From Eremococcus coleocola DSM 15696 (GTDB lineage Bacteria; Bacillota; Bacilli; Lactobacillales; Aerococcaceae), in contig NZ_AUAT01000001.1 in the NCBI RefSeq assembly GCF_000428865.1, forward strand, positions 62,001-126,000: a DNA stretch of 64,000 nucleotides, written 5' to 3'. Shown here piece by piece: positions 28,383 through 37,592 of this stretch (positions are counted from its first letter, which is position 1; every line of letters starts with the position of its first letter). The notes beneath the pieces were generated by a model. The model searched no databases, was not told where the DNA came from, and saw only the letters and a list, made by a program, of their open reading frames with translations. Position numbers and translations under genes: made by a program.

Positions 28383-30407
28383 TTATTCACCCGGCTGAAC
28401 ATCATTTCGTTCTTCAATCACTTGTCCATCACGAACAATGCGATATTGACCGACTGAATTAGTCTTGATATATAAAGTGATTTCTAAATTCTGAGATTGG
28501 GTAATTTCAAATTCTTCTGCGACTTCATTAATGTTGTTATTTGCATCACCAATAAAAATTTGAATTACATTTGAAAGCGGCTTATTTTGATTTGGATCAT
28601 TTTCCGCATATCGTGGAACATATTCTATATAGGTCGGTATCTTAGTCGTTGTAATTGATTCTTCACTAGGACCAGATGATACGACTACTTCAATTGTATC
28701 ACCAGGAGATAATTCAACTCCTGAAGCTGGACTTTGACTAATGACTTGACCTTCAGGAATATAGTCATCATTAGTGTATGACTCTGAAACACTTAAACCA
28801 TAGGCTTCAGCAAAGGTATAAACCATCTTAAGTGGTAAATTTGAAAAATCTTGCATCTGCACATTATCAGAAGCAACCCCCACCGTAAAAGTTATTTGAG
28901 TTTCTGAAGGAATGACTTGGGTTCCAGGTTCAATACTTTGATCGAGAATTTTTCCAACTTGATCTGGGTCGTTGGTCCAGAAATCACGTCGTTCAACAAT
29001 AAATGTATCGATGTTTTTCCCATTGGCATCGGTTTTTCCATAACTCATCAATGAGCGACGAATTTTTTCATAATCCTCGCCGACATAATTTTCTAGTTTA
29101 ACTAACTGCTTCCCATCACTGATATAAAGGTCAACTTTCTTTCCTTTATCTATCTTATTACCTACTTTGGGCTCTGACTTAACAACCTTATCCTTTTCAA
29201 TTGATTCATCCCAAACATGCTTTACTTCTCCGAGAGTCAACTTGGCATCTTTTAATGCTTGTTCCGCTTCCGCCTGGGTCATATTTTCCATATCAGGAAC
29301 AGTGGCTTGTAAAATCACCTGATTAAAAGCCCAATAACCCGCTAAAGCTAGTGTTAATAGTGAAAGAATTAGGAAGAGTAATTTCAAAATCCTATTGCTT
29401 CTTCTCGGTTTAACCAAGGGTGGCAATTCATCATAAACTACAATTTCTTCATCCACTTTCTTTTGCTTTTTCTTTTCTTGGTGTGGATGTGATTTATTTT
29501 TATTTATTAAAGGTTTAATTGGTTTAAGGACCAGGGTTTTCTCATTTTGACTGGCTGGTACAAACAGAACTTCCTTCATTCGTGATGCACTTAATGAGGT
29601 CCGCAAGTCCTGCAACATTTCATCGACACTCTCATATCGGTCAGCTTGTAATTTTGTGGTTGCCTTCAAGACAACATTCTCCAAGCTTTGGGGTACATAA
29701 TCTAAACTATCTTTGATACGTGGAAATGACTCTTGGAAATGTTTTAAGGCAATTGAAACAGCTGATTCACCATCAAAAGGCACTGTTCCCGTAATCAGTT
29801 CATAGAGGACGACACCCAACGCATAAATATCCGACTTAATTGTCGCAGCATTCCCCCGGGCTTGTTCAGGAGATAGATAATGAACTGAACCCAATAAAGT
29901 ATTAGTTTGGGTGATTGAAGTATCGGTTAAAGCCACAGCAATCCCGAAGTCTGTAATTTTAACCTCATTATCCTTGGTAATTAAAATATTCTGTGGCTTA
30001 ATATCCCGGTGGATAATATTTTGTTGATGGGCAATCCTGATGGCTGAGAGAATTTGACTCATAATATTTACTACTAACTCTAATGAGATAGGTGACTTTT
30101 CTTTAATATAAGTCTTTAAATCCGTTCCTTCTACATATTCCATAACAATATATTGTTGGTCGTTTTCCTGTGAAACATCATACACTTCAACAATATTATG
30201 ATGGAGTAATTGACTCGCTGACATAGCTTCACGCTGGAACCGACGAATCGCATTTTGATTATCTTGGAAGTCAAAGCGGAGAACTTTAACTGCAACTTTT
30301 CGGTCTAAAATCAAATCTTGGGCTAGGAATACATTCGCCATCCCTCCTTGCCCAATTGGACGAAGAATTTTATAACGGCCTGATAATTTTTCATTGATTT
30401 CTACCAT
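28383..30407 (-). CDS. prkC: serine/threonine protein kinase PrkC/Stk with three PASTA domains
   Basis: Membrane Ser/Thr kinase sensing muropeptides or lipid II and controlling cell-wall and growth processes. The 674-residue protein has a cytoplasmic Hanks-type kinase domain (about 1-270: GQGGMANVFLA, catalytic HRDIKPQN, DFG, APE-like SPEQARG), a basic juxtamembrane stretch, one TM helix near residues 340-360, then three extracellular PASTA repeats (about 370-435, 440-510, 512-580) and a short C-terminal tail. It overlaps the phosphatase stop by one base (TAATG), the universal Firmicutes stp-prkC pairing. Confidence 0.97.
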   Translation of the reverse strand: MVEINEKLSGRYKILRPIGQGGMANVFLAQDLILDRKVAVKVLRFDFQDNQNAIRRFQREAMSASQLLHHNIVEVYDVSQENDQQYIVMEYVEGTDLKTYIKEKSPISLELVVNIMSQILSAIRIAHQQNIIHRDIKPQNILITKDNEVKITDFGIAVALTDTSITQTNTLLGSVHYLSPEQARGNAATIKSDIYALGVVLYELITGTVPFDGESAVSIALKHFQESFPRIKDSLDYVPQSLENVVLKATTKLQADRYESVDEMLQDLRTSLSASRMKEVLFVPASQNEKTLVLKPIKPLINKNKSHPHQEKKKQKKVDEEIVVYDELPPLVKPRRSNRILKLLFLILSLLTLALAGYWAFNQVILQATVPDMENMTQAEAEQALKDAKLTLGEVKHVWDESIEKDKVVKSEPKVGNKIDKGKKVDLYISDGKQLVKLENYVGEDYEKIRRSLMSYGKTDANGKNIDTFIVERRDFWTNDPDQVGKILDQSIEPGTQVIPSETQITFTVGVASDNVQMQDFSNLPLKMVYTFAEAYGLSVSESYTNDDYIPEGQVISQSPASGVELSPGDTIEVVVSSGPSEESITTTKIPTYIEYVPRYAENDPNQNKPLSNVIQIFIGDANNNINEVAEEFEITQSQNLEITLYIKTNSVGQYRIVRDGQVIEERNDVQPGE

Positions 30408-31159
30408 TAATCTTCCACCGTCCCTTCAGCTAGATCTGTCACCAAGATTAAAGTGATATTATCTGAGCCGCCAGCATCATTAGCTGCTTTAATTAGAGCT
30501 TGTCCCAATTGGTCCAAATCTATATGCTCTACAAAAAATGCTTCCATTGTTTTATGACCCACCATATTAGATAGACCATCTGAACATAAGAGTAAGTCAT
30601 CCACTTGAGCAAGTGAACATTGATTAAATTCATAATCAACCCAGTCTGTTCCCCCAATTGATTGGGTAACGATATTACGTTGAGGATGATTTTGACCTTC
30701 AGATTCTGAGATTTCACCAGACCGAATGAGTTCATTAACTAAGGAGTGGTCTTCAGTTACTTGATTTAATTGACCCTCATGATAAATATAAGCCCGGCTA
30801 TCGCCAACATGTGCAATCACTAGTTGATCTTCAGCGACGACCGCAATAACTAAAGTGGTAGACATACCAAATAATTTAGCATCCGTCATCGATTGATCAT
30901 AAATAGCCTGATTCACCTGGGTGATTTGTCGAGCCATCCAGTCTTTACTATCTTCAATTGATAGTTCCCGGTCAACTGTTTCAAACGCTGCTCCCAATAA
31001 TTCAGTCGTTGTTTTAGAAGCAACATCCCCTGCTTGATTACCACCAACTCCGTCACAGAGCACAAAAAGAATCTGCCCTGCTTGGGACTTAAAATAATCA
31101 GCATAATCTTGATTGGATGTCCGTTTTTTTCCAATATTTGAGTGAACTGAAATCTGCAT
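30407..31159 (-). CDS. stp: PP2C-family Ser/Thr phosphatase (Stp)
   Basis: Metal-dependent phosphatase that reverses PrkC phosphorylation. From the ATG at 31159 it has 250 residues with the PP2C motifs SNQDY (motif with metal-binding Asp), LCDGVGGNQAGDVAS, VAHVGDSRAYIY, EDHSLVNELI, LLCSDGLSNMV and GGSDNITLILV. A TTG four codons upstream is in frame, but the ATG has a GAGGTG ribosome-binding site at ideal distance. The gene follows rsmB by 20 bases and is translationally coupled to prkC. Confidence 0.96.
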   Translation of the reverse strand: MQISVHSNIGKKRTSNQDYADYFKSQAGQILFVLCDGVGGNQAGDVASKTTTELLGAAFETVDRELSIEDSKDWMARQITQVNQAIYDQSMTDAKLFGMSTTLVIAVVAEDQLVIAHVGDSRAYIYHEGQLNQVTEDHSLVNELIRSGEISESEGQNHPQRNIVTQSIGGTDWVDYEFNQCSLAQVDDLLLCSDGLSNMVGHKTMEAFFVEHIDLDQLGQALIKAANDAGGSDNITLILVTDLAEGTVED

Positions 31160-31179
31160 AATACACCTCAACTGTCTTT

Positions 31180-32550
31180 TTACTTAATCTTTTTTAATCG
31201 TGCAATAAAGAAACCATCGGTATGATATTGATGGGGCCAAATTCTTATCATGCCTTGGTCATTGATTAAACCAGCTGCCATAACTTCATCAGCGATAATC
31301 TGATCTAATTCAAAGTCTTCGCGCTCCTGTAGAAATGCTCCGACTTGTTCCTCATTCTCCTGACTTGCCAGTGTACAAGTCGAATAAATTAAATATCCAC
31401 CCGGTTTAAGCAAGGAACTAGTATGATTCAATAACTCTGCTTGAATTTCGGCCAAGGCTTGAATATGGTTGGCCTGTTTACTATATTTAATTTCAGGTTT
31501 ACGACGCATCAAACCTAACCCTGAGCATGGTGCATCCAGATATATTCTATCATATAATTTACCATCTGTTGGTATAAATTTACTAGCATCTTCAACCTGC
31601 AAACTCACAAATTGAGATAAGCCTAAGCGTTGAAGATGGTCGTCTACTTTTGTTAATTTAGCCGAAGAAATATCTAAGGCTTGTAATTTTCCGCCACCCA
31701 AATCTCGTAAAATTTGGGCAATATGTGTCGCTTTACCACCCGGTGCAGCACAGGCATCCAGTACAGTCATCCCTGCCTGTAATTTTCCTAAAGAAGCCAC
31801 TAATTGACTCGATTCATCTTGAATCGTTAAAGCTCCCTGTTGAAATAGTGACGAATGAACGGGATTGCCTGATTCAAACCGCAAACCCACTGGTGATATT
31901 GGACTAGCTTGACTCGTCAACCCTTCTTCTGATAACTGTTCCCGGGCAGCCTGACTATTTAAACCAGACTTGACGATTCGAGCCGACACATAGGGTTCTT
32001 CTAATAAAGATCCTAATAAAGCTTCTAAATCTGCCTCACTGATTTGATGCTGAAGCTCTTTAATAATCCAAGGAGCGATTGAATATTTTACCGCAAGAGC
32101 TTGAAGTGGATTTTCTAGCTTATTTAAATCCAAATCGGCTCGACGTTGAAAATTGCGGAGAACCCCATTGACAAAGCCACCTAGGCCAGCATGCCCAATT
32201 AGTTTGGCCATTTCAACTGCTTGCGAGAAAACCGCATGATCGGGAATACGGTCAAGATAAATAAATTGATAGATAGACAGGCGCAATAAGCTGGCCACCC
32301 AATCATCGACTTTTTTCCCCTTTATAAAGGGTGCTAGAAAATAATCCAAACTATATCGTCTTTGAATGACCCCATAGACTAATTTAACTACTAGATTAGT
32401 GTCTACTGGACTGAGACTGGTTTCTTGATGAAAACGATCGAGGAGGACATTTGAATATCCTCCATGGTTTTCCACTTGGTCAAGAATCAGTAAGGCTTGA
32501 AAGCGGGCTTGACTGGCTAATTTTCGAGCAACATTTTTCTTAACCTTCAT
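31180..32550 (-). CDS. rsmB: 16S rRNA (cytosine-967) C5-methyltransferase RsmB
   Basis: SAM-dependent methylase of 16S rRNA C967 (Sun/Fmu). The 456-residue protein has an N-terminal NusB-like RNA-binding domain (about 1-140) and a C-terminal methyltransferase domain with motif I DACAAPGGKATHIAQIL, DAPCSGLGLMRRKPE containing one catalytic Cys, and YSTCTLASQENEEQV with the second. It overlaps fmt by 11 bases, the conserved priA-fmt-rsmB-stp-prkC order. Confidence 0.96.
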   Translation of the reverse strand: MKVKKNVARKLASQARFQALLILDQVENHGGYSNVLLDRFHQETSLSPVDTNLVVKLVYGVIQRRYSLDYFLAPFIKGKKVDDWVASLLRLSIYQFIYLDRIPDHAVFSQAVEMAKLIGHAGLGGFVNGVLRNFQRRADLDLNKLENPLQALAVKYSIAPWIIKELQHQISEADLEALLGSLLEEPYVSARIVKSGLNSQAAREQLSEEGLTSQASPISPVGLRFESGNPVHSSLFQQGALTIQDESSQLVASLGKLQAGMTVLDACAAPGGKATHIAQILRDLGGGKLQALDISSAKLTKVDDHLQRLGLSQFVSLQVEDASKFIPTDGKLYDRIYLDAPCSGLGLMRRKPEIKYSKQANHIQALAEIQAELLNHTSSLLKPGGYLIYSTCTLASQENEEQVGAFLQEREDFELDQIIADEVMAAGLINDQGMIRIWPHQYHTDGFFIARLKKIK

Positions 32551-33508
32551 GACCAGAACTCATTTCAAACACTTGGTTAACCAATTCATGGTCTGCCATT
32601 CCATTTAAATATTGTTTAACCGGCATTCTTTTTTTGCCATTAGGTTGAACTTCTTCAATGGCAAAATAAGTGTTTTGGCCTGCCTGAACAATCAGTTGGT
32701 CCTCGGTACTTGCTACAATTTGACCTACTTGACCTTGAGGAAAGTCTCCAGTAATTGGTCGGCCAGCCCAAATTTTAAACCGTTGCCCCTTTAACCGTGT
32801 AAAAGTTGAAGGAAAAGGTCTAAAGGCACGCACATGGCGGTCGATTTCAATGGCTGTCTGATTCCATTGAATTTCTTCTTCTTCTTTGCTGATATTAGGC
32901 GAGAAAGTTGCCTCTGCTTCATTTTGAGGCCAAGCTTGATCTGTCCCAGCAAAGACGGAGGGTAAGGTTTTTAATAATAAGTCACGACCTAGGTCGGCCA
33001 TCTTAGCAAAAACATCAGCCACGTCATCCCGGTCAAGAATCGGAAGTGAGGCTTGGGCTAAGATATTGCCGGCATCCATTTTAGGTGTCATATAAATCAA
33101 TGAAATCCCGGTTTCCTTCTCCCCTTTCCAAATTGCATAATGGATGGGAGCGCCCCCACGATATTTAGGTAGGAGTGATGCATGGACATTAATGGCTCCA
33201 TATTTGGGTGCATTGAGAATGGATTTAGGGAGAAACTGACCAAAGGCTGCCGTAATGATAAGGTCAGGCTTCATTTCAATAATAGTTTTGGCTTGGTCAG
33301 ACCCAGCTAATTTTTCAGGTTGAAGTACGGGAATCCCATAGGCTTGCGCCAATTCTTTGACTGGTGATGGAGTAATCACACGCTTCCGGCCTACCGGCCG
33401 ATCAGGTTGTGTAACTACTGCCATTATTTCATAGGCCTGACTATCAATTAGGCCTTGTAAAACTGTACGGGAAAATGCCGGCGTCCCCATAAAAATTACT
33501 TTTTTCAT
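32540..33508 (-). CDS. fmt: methionyl-tRNA formyltransferase
   Basis: Adds a formyl group to initiator Met-tRNA using 10-formyltetrahydrofolate. The 322-residue protein shows IFMGTPAFSRTVLQ at the N-terminus, the signature INVHASLLPKYRGGAPIHYAI (about residues 105-125), TGISLIYMTPKMDAGNIL with the catalytic Asp, and a C-terminal OB-like domain. It lies 14 bases downstream of priA and overlaps rsmB. Confidence 0.97.
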   Translation of the reverse strand: MKKVIFMGTPAFSRTVLQGLIDSQAYEIMAVVTQPDRPVGRKRVITPSPVKELAQAYGIPVLQPEKLAGSDQAKTIIEMKPDLIITAAFGQFLPKSILNAPKYGAINVHASLLPKYRGGAPIHYAIWKGEKETGISLIYMTPKMDAGNILAQASLPILDRDDVADVFAKMADLGRDLLLKTLPSVFAGTDQAWPQNEAEATFSPNISKEEEEIQWNQTAIEIDRHVRAFRPFPSTFTRLKGQRFKIWAGRPITGDFPQGQVGQIVASTEDQLIVQAGQNTYFAIEEVQPNGKKRMPVKQYLNGMADHELVNQVFEMSSGHEG

Positions 33509-33522
33509 AAATTGCTTCCTTT

Positions 33523-35934
33523 CTACATAAAGAATAAAGGATCATTGTCAATGGTTACATAGATACCATTTTTAACTTCACTTTGATTGCTTTCAAGAAT
33601 AATATCCAAAGCCTGGTCTATTTGACTTTTTTGCTTATATTTTAATAATAACTGAAAATAATATTGATTGTTAATTTTAGCAATTCCTGATTGGCTTGGA
33701 CCTAGTAAGATAAAGTCCCGATTAGTCCCTGTGATTGACTGGTTTAACTGACTTTTTAAATCATAAGCTTTACGAAGAGCCTTGCCTTCGTACTTACTAG
33801 AGACGGTAATTAAAGTCATAAAATAGTATGGTGGATAGGCTGCCATATGCCGTCGTTGCATTTCATAATAATAAAAGCCCTCATAATCATGTTTTTGGGC
33901 AAAATGTAAGACATAGTGTTGTGGGTTATAAGTTTGAATAATAACTTGGCCTTGATAGGCACCCCGCCCCGTTCGTCCTGCTACTTGAGTTAAGAGTTGG
34001 AAACTTTTTTCAGCGGCGCGAAAGTCTGGTAGGTTCAAAGAGGTATCAGCATTAATGACACCCACCAAGGTGACCTTTTCAAAGTCGAGTCCCTTAGCAA
34101 TCATTTGGGTACCTAAGAGAATATCAGCTTGACCTTGACCAAATTGATTCAGGATTTGTTCATGTTGGCCTTTACGACGAGTTGTATCATTATCCATCCG
34201 TAGAATGCGAGCTTGTGGAAAAAGACTTTGTAGGCTTTCATACACCTTTTGAGTGCCAAGGCCATGCCCCCGTAAATGGCGTGAACCACACTGAGGACAG
34301 GTTTGCGGCACCTGCTCTCGATAATCACAATAGTGGCATTTAAGCTTAGCATCATGCTTATGATAAGTTAATGAAATATCACAGCGAGGGCATTGTATAA
34401 CATGCCCACATTCGCGACACATGAGATAAGAAGAATATCCCCGGCGATTTAATAACAAAATAATTTGTTCTTGCTTGTCCAAGCGTGTTTGGATAGCTTC
34501 TTTTAGCAAGGGGGAAAACTCATCAAGCGTTTCTTGAGCCAACATTTGTGACATATCTACAATTTGAACGGGTGGTAAAGGTGCTTGATTTACCCGATCT
34601 TTCATCGTAATAAGATGGTAATTGCCAACTTGAGCCCGGGTACGCGACTCAATTGACGGGGTCGCAGACCCCAGGACTAAAGGACAATGGTGGTATTTAG
34701 CCCGTAACTTAGCGACCTGACGTGCATGGTAACGTGGGTTGTCTGACTGTTTATAGGTACTTTCATGTTCTTCGTCCATGATTATAATCCCAATGTTTTC
34801 TAAAGGAGCAAAGACTGAAGAACGTGCCCCAACAACAATTTTGGCTTCATGTTTGAGGATGCGACGCCATTCATCATAACGCTCCGCTGTTGACAAGCCA
34901 GAATGAAGAACCGCCACCCCTTGGCCAAACCGCCCCACAACCCGCTCAACCATTTGCGGGGTCAATGAGATCTCAGGAACTAATAAAAGAGCTGTTTGCC
35001 CCTTTTCTACTACGCGGTCGATTAATTGTAGGTAAACCTCAGTTTTTCCTGAACCTGTGACACCTTCAACTAAGAAGGTGTCATTTTTTTCTGTATCAAT
35101 TGCTAAGGCAATTGCCTCATAGGCCCGTAATTGTTCCGGTTTAAGGTCCTGTTTTTGACTTCTTTCTAAATCCAAATGTTTTAACGGATCACGATATGCT
35201 TGGACTTGATTTAGACGTAACCACCCTTTATCTTGAGCCCGTTTAAGCACTTGATAATCAATCTTTGTATCTGTCATTACACTTTTAGCGGGGATAGCCT
35301 GTTTATCATCCACATCACGTAAATAATTTAATAAAGCACGTAAGTTACGGTAGTTCGCTGGAGTGTTATCTAAAATAGCTTGATAACCTGTCTGGTCCAG
35401 TAAGGGCTCGACCATTTTGATGTATTTCTGACTCGTTTGGTCAACCACATGGTATTCTAATTCAATTATTCCTTGGTCAACTAATTTACGAATACGATAG
35501 GCCGATAGCTTAGCTTCTAAGTCTTCCTTGGTTATAGCCTCTTGTGCTAAAATCCCCGTTTCGGCTTCAAAACTTTGTCGATCATGAATCAGAATCCTAG
35601 TCTCATACTTAACCCGTAACATATTAGGTAACATGGCCTCAAGCATGGAAATCTCAAATACTTGTAAATCGTGGGCTAACTGATGGGCCAAAGAAATCAA
35701 TTCTTGGTTCAGAAATGGTTGATAATCCAGTAAAGCAGAAATTTCCTTTAATTTACCATCAAAGTTAGTTTCGTCAACCAGTTCAACAACAAAACCCAAA
35801 AGATGTCGGGAACCAAAGGGGACTTTCACCCGCATACCAACTTGGATTAAAGCTTCAAACTTTTTGGGAATCTTATAGTCAAAGGGGCGATTCACTTGTG
35901 CAACTGGAATATCCACAATAATCTTCCCAATCAT
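33523..35934 (-). CDS. priA: primosomal replication restart helicase PriA
   Basis: 3'-5' helicase that reloads the replisome at abandoned forks. The 803-residue protein has an N-terminal DNA-binding domain (PVAQVNRPFDYKIP), a winged-helix part, helicase motifs GVTGSGKTEVYL and IIMDEEHESTYKQ, and an eight-cysteine zinc module (about residues 504-548: CRECGHVIQCPRCD, CHYCD, CPQCG), followed by helicase domain 2 with QVAGRTGRG. It is the first gene of the five-gene priA-fmt-rsmB-stp-prkC unit and is preceded by a structured leader (35961-36089). Confidence 0.97.
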   Translation of the reverse strand: MIGKIIVDIPVAQVNRPFDYKIPKKFEALIQVGMRVKVPFGSRHLLGFVVELVDETNFDGKLKEISALLDYQPFLNQELISLAHQLAHDLQVFEISMLEAMLPNMLRVKYETRILIHDRQSFEAETGILAQEAITKEDLEAKLSAYRIRKLVDQGIIELEYHVVDQTSQKYIKMVEPLLDQTGYQAILDNTPANYRNLRALLNYLRDVDDKQAIPAKSVMTDTKIDYQVLKRAQDKGWLRLNQVQAYRDPLKHLDLERSQKQDLKPEQLRAYEAIALAIDTEKNDTFLVEGVTGSGKTEVYLQLIDRVVEKGQTALLLVPEISLTPQMVERVVGRFGQGVAVLHSGLSTAERYDEWRRILKHEAKIVVGARSSVFAPLENIGIIIMDEEHESTYKQSDNPRYHARQVAKLRAKYHHCPLVLGSATPSIESRTRAQVGNYHLITMKDRVNQAPLPPVQIVDMSQMLAQETLDEFSPLLKEAIQTRLDKQEQIILLLNRRGYSSYLMCRECGHVIQCPRCDISLTYHKHDAKLKCHYCDYREQVPQTCPQCGSRHLRGHGLGTQKVYESLQSLFPQARILRMDNDTTRRKGQHEQILNQFGQGQADILLGTQMIAKGLDFEKVTLVGVINADTSLNLPDFRAAEKSFQLLTQVAGRTGRGAYQGQVIIQTYNPQHYVLHFAQKHDYEGFYYYEMQRRHMAAYPPYYFMTLITVSSKYEGKALRKAYDLKSQLNQSITGTNRDFILLGPSQSGIAKINNQYYFQLLLKYKQKSQIDQALDIILESNQSEVKNGIYVTIDNDPLFFM

Positions 35935-35960
35935 AGGTTCAACTCCTTTTAACCTGTCAT

Positions 35961-36014
35961 AAAAAGAGAGCGGGAGAACAGGTTTCTAGCTTGCCAAAAC
36001 CTCTATCATCCCAC
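35961..36014 (-). terminator. terminator-like hairpin in the priA leader
   Basis: On the minus strand GTGGGA pairs with TCCCGC (one G-U), with an inner AGGTTT/AAACCT stem, and is followed by a U-rich stretch (TCTCTTTTT). It ends about 27 bases before the priA start. Confidence 0.5.
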
Positions 36015-36111
36015 CCCTAGCTTTGTGGTTTTCTTGGTGGTCTGTTTTATCTATTGATAAACTCCTGTGAGCCACCCAAATAGATAAACACAATCATATT
36101 TAATATAAATT

Positions 36112-36140
36112 ATGGCTGAAACATTTATTTGTTCCAGCCA
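36112..36140 (-). terminator. rpoZ terminator hairpin
   Basis: TGGCTGGAAC and GTTTCAGCCA (minus strand, one G-U) enclose an 8-base A/T loop just beyond the rpoZ stop; the downstream sequence is A/T-rich but has no long U-run. Confidence 0.6.
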
Positions 36141-36151
36141 TTTTTATCCCA

Positions 36152-36349
36152 TTATTTATCAACGATTTCTAACTTATCTGCGACTACTTCTTCTAAAGCT
36201 TGCCCCACTGGTTTAACTGATTGGTAGTCATCTAATTGATATTTCTTATGGGCTTGCATCTCATGCGCACGTTTACTTGCTAAAATAATTAAACTATAAG
36301 TTGAAGGAACTCTCTCAACCAACTTATCAATTGAAGGATATAACATCAT
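36152..36349 (-). CDS. rpoZ: DNA-directed RNA polymerase omega subunit
   Basis: Small RNA-polymerase subunit, 65 residues, aiding beta-prime folding. The sequence fits: [29 protein letters not shown] then [19 protein letters not shown]. Two consecutive ATG codons are possible starts; the first overlaps the gmk stop by 4 bases (ATGA), so the two are translationally coupled. The gmk-rpoZ-priA order is conserved in Firmicutes. Confidence 0.93.
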   Translation of the reverse strand: MMLYPSIDKLVERVPSTYSLIILASKRAHEMQAHKKYQLDDYQSVKPVGQALEEVVADKLEIVDK

Positions 36350-36987
36350 AGGTCTTCATTTCCTTTCTGAAAATAATCACGAATTTGACTCTGAATTTGG
36401 TCTACAACGCGATCTACTTTTAAATGTTCGCTTTGGATAATTGCATTTACCTTTTGAACGGCATTTGAAACTTGATCATTCACTACAACATAGTCATAGT
36501 GTTTCATCATTTCAATTTCTTCTCTAGCTTTCTGCATACGTTCATAAATGACTGCCATATCATCAGTGCCACGGCCAATAATACGTGATTCTAACTCATG
36601 GAGATTAGGTGGTGCGAGAAAGATGAAAATTCCCTCAGACATCCGTTCACGTACCTTTAAGGCACCTTGAACTTCAATTTCTAAGAAAACATCTTTCCCT
36701 TTGGCTAAATTTTCTTCTATTTTTTCAATGGGTGTTCCATAGTAATTCCCCACGTATTCTGCATATTCAAGTAATTTGTCATGACGAATAAGTTCTTCAA
36801 AATGAGAACGTGTTACATAATAATAGTCTACCCCATCTTGCTCCCCAGGCCGCATTTTGCGGGTGGTTGCTGAAACAGAATATACATAGTTAAAAATATT
36901 GTTTTCAAAAATAGCTGCTCTTACTGTACCCTTACCTACACCAGAAGGGCCAGATAGGACAATCAGCAATCCTCGTCGATCCGTCAT
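36346..36987 (-). CDS. gmk: guanylate kinase
   Basis: Phosphorylates GMP to GDP. The 213-residue protein has the P-loop [17 protein letters not shown] (residues about 9-25), the GMP-binding stretch [32 protein letters not shown], and a C-terminal lid region. Length is normal. An AGGTAG ribosome-binding site lies before the ATG at 36987. It faces the LexA-box promoter of the plus-strand YolD-like gene across a 168-base divergent intergenic region. Confidence 0.97.
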   Translation of the reverse strand: MTDRRGLLIVLSGPSGVGKGTVRAAIFENNIFNYVYSVSATTRKMRPGEQDGVDYYYVTRSHFEELIRHDKLLEYAEYVGNYYGTPIEKIEENLAKGKDVFLEIEVQGALKVRERMSEGIFIFLAPPNLHELESRIIGRGTDDMAVIYERMQKAREEIEMMKHYDYVVVNDQVSNAVQKVNAIIQSEHLKVDRVVDQIQSQIRDYFQKGNEDL

Positions 36988-37093
36988 GATCTACCTCCAT
37001 CTGTCTGCCAATTTATAATCCCTATCATAACACATTAGAAGCTCAACTTAAATGAATTCTAGCATTTCTTCCAAATTTTTCCTAGAAAAACGC

Positions 37094-37122
37094 TTGACAA
37101 AACGAACAAGTGTTCGTATAAT
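37094..37122 (+). promoter_or_regulatory. consensus promoter of the YolD-like gene
   Basis: A perfect TTGACA (37094-37099) and a perfect TATAAT (37117-37122) are 17 bases apart. The first LexA box fills the spacer, so the promoter should be strong unless repressed. Confidence 0.92.
37103..37116 (+). promoter_or_regulatory. LexA (SOS) box 1
   Basis: CGAACAAGTGTTCG is a perfect CGAAC-N4-GTTCG palindrome, the Firmicutes LexA/DinR operator, sitting exactly between the -35 and -10 boxes. Confidence 0.88.
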
Positions 37123-37129
37123 AAAAACA

Positions 37130-37143
37130 CAAACACATGTTCG
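37130..37143 (+). promoter_or_regulatory. LexA (SOS) box 2
   Basis: CAAACACATGTTCG has one change from CGAAC-N4-GTTCG. It starts 27 bases after box 1 and covers the expected transcription start region. Confidence 0.65.
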
Positions 37144-37155
37144 CATAGAAAAGAG

Positions 37156-37524
37156 ATGAAAGAAATGGAATCACCAATTAAATACAACTTCATAGTACAC
37201 TTAAACCAAGAAAAAAATAAACTAGTTAATAAGTTAATGGATACCTTTAATTTGGCTGAATTCCGGGCGCCCCTTTCTACTACTATCATGCCGGTCACTC
37301 AAGTTGAACAGACCCTTAACCAACATTATGTAAGCCTAGACCCAATTTATATTGAATTTGAATACTACAATCATCAGAATAAAATCCAAGAAGATTACCG
37401 GGTTGTTCAAGTACTTGCACCGATTAACCATGAACGACACGTTCAACTGCTAGATTGTCAAACCCATCAACAATTTTCTTTAAGCCTTCAACAAATCCTA
37501 ACGGTCTCTGCCAAGGCCGCTTAG
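37156..37524 (+). CDS. YolD-like SOS-controlled protein
   Basis: Small protein (122 residues, or 119 from the ATG at 37165, which has better spacing to an AAGAG site) resembling the YolD family. The likeness lies in the C-terminal half: a beta-rich stretch PIYIEFEYYN ... VVQVLAPIN ... VQLLDCQTHQQFSLSLQQIL, matching the small-barrel layout of YolD proteins. In other Firmicutes YolD-like genes accompany Y-family polymerases (UvrX/UmuC type) under LexA control. Here no polymerase is adjacent; the gene stands alone with a LexA-boxed promoter and a terminator. The family call is by pattern only; the function is not known. Confidence 0.7.
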   Translation: MKEMESPIKYNFIVHLNQEKNKLVNKLMDTFNLAEFRAPLSTTIMPVTQVEQTLNQHYVSLDPIYIEFEYYNHQNKIQEDYRVVQVLAPINHERHVQLLDCQTHQQFSLSLQQILTVSAKAA

Positions 37525-37534
37525 GATATATAAG

Positions 37535-37590
37535 AAAGACTTGTCTAGGGAAAGCTAGTATCTATTAGCTTTCTAAGACAAGTCTTTTTT
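37535..37590. terminator. bidirectional terminator between the YolD-like and ThiT-like genes
   Basis: Arms AAAGACTTGTCT and AGACAAGTCTTT (37535-37546, 37576-37587), with further inner pairing GAAAGCTA/TAGCTTTC, lie between convergent genes with T-runs on the plus strand and a short A/T tail on the other. Confidence 0.88.
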
Positions 37591-37592
37591 AT

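Noticed and set aside
36005-36030. T-box-like GGGGTGGGATGATAG sequence upstream of priA
   Set aside because: It resembles the T-box AGGGTGGNACCGCG only partly, the leader is too short for stem I and specifier elements, and priA is not a T-box gene.
37059-37298. A 79-codon minus-strand frame over the LexA boxes and the YolD-like gene
   Set aside because: It overlaps the promoter, both LexA boxes and the start of the plus-strand gene; its composition is that of a chance frame.
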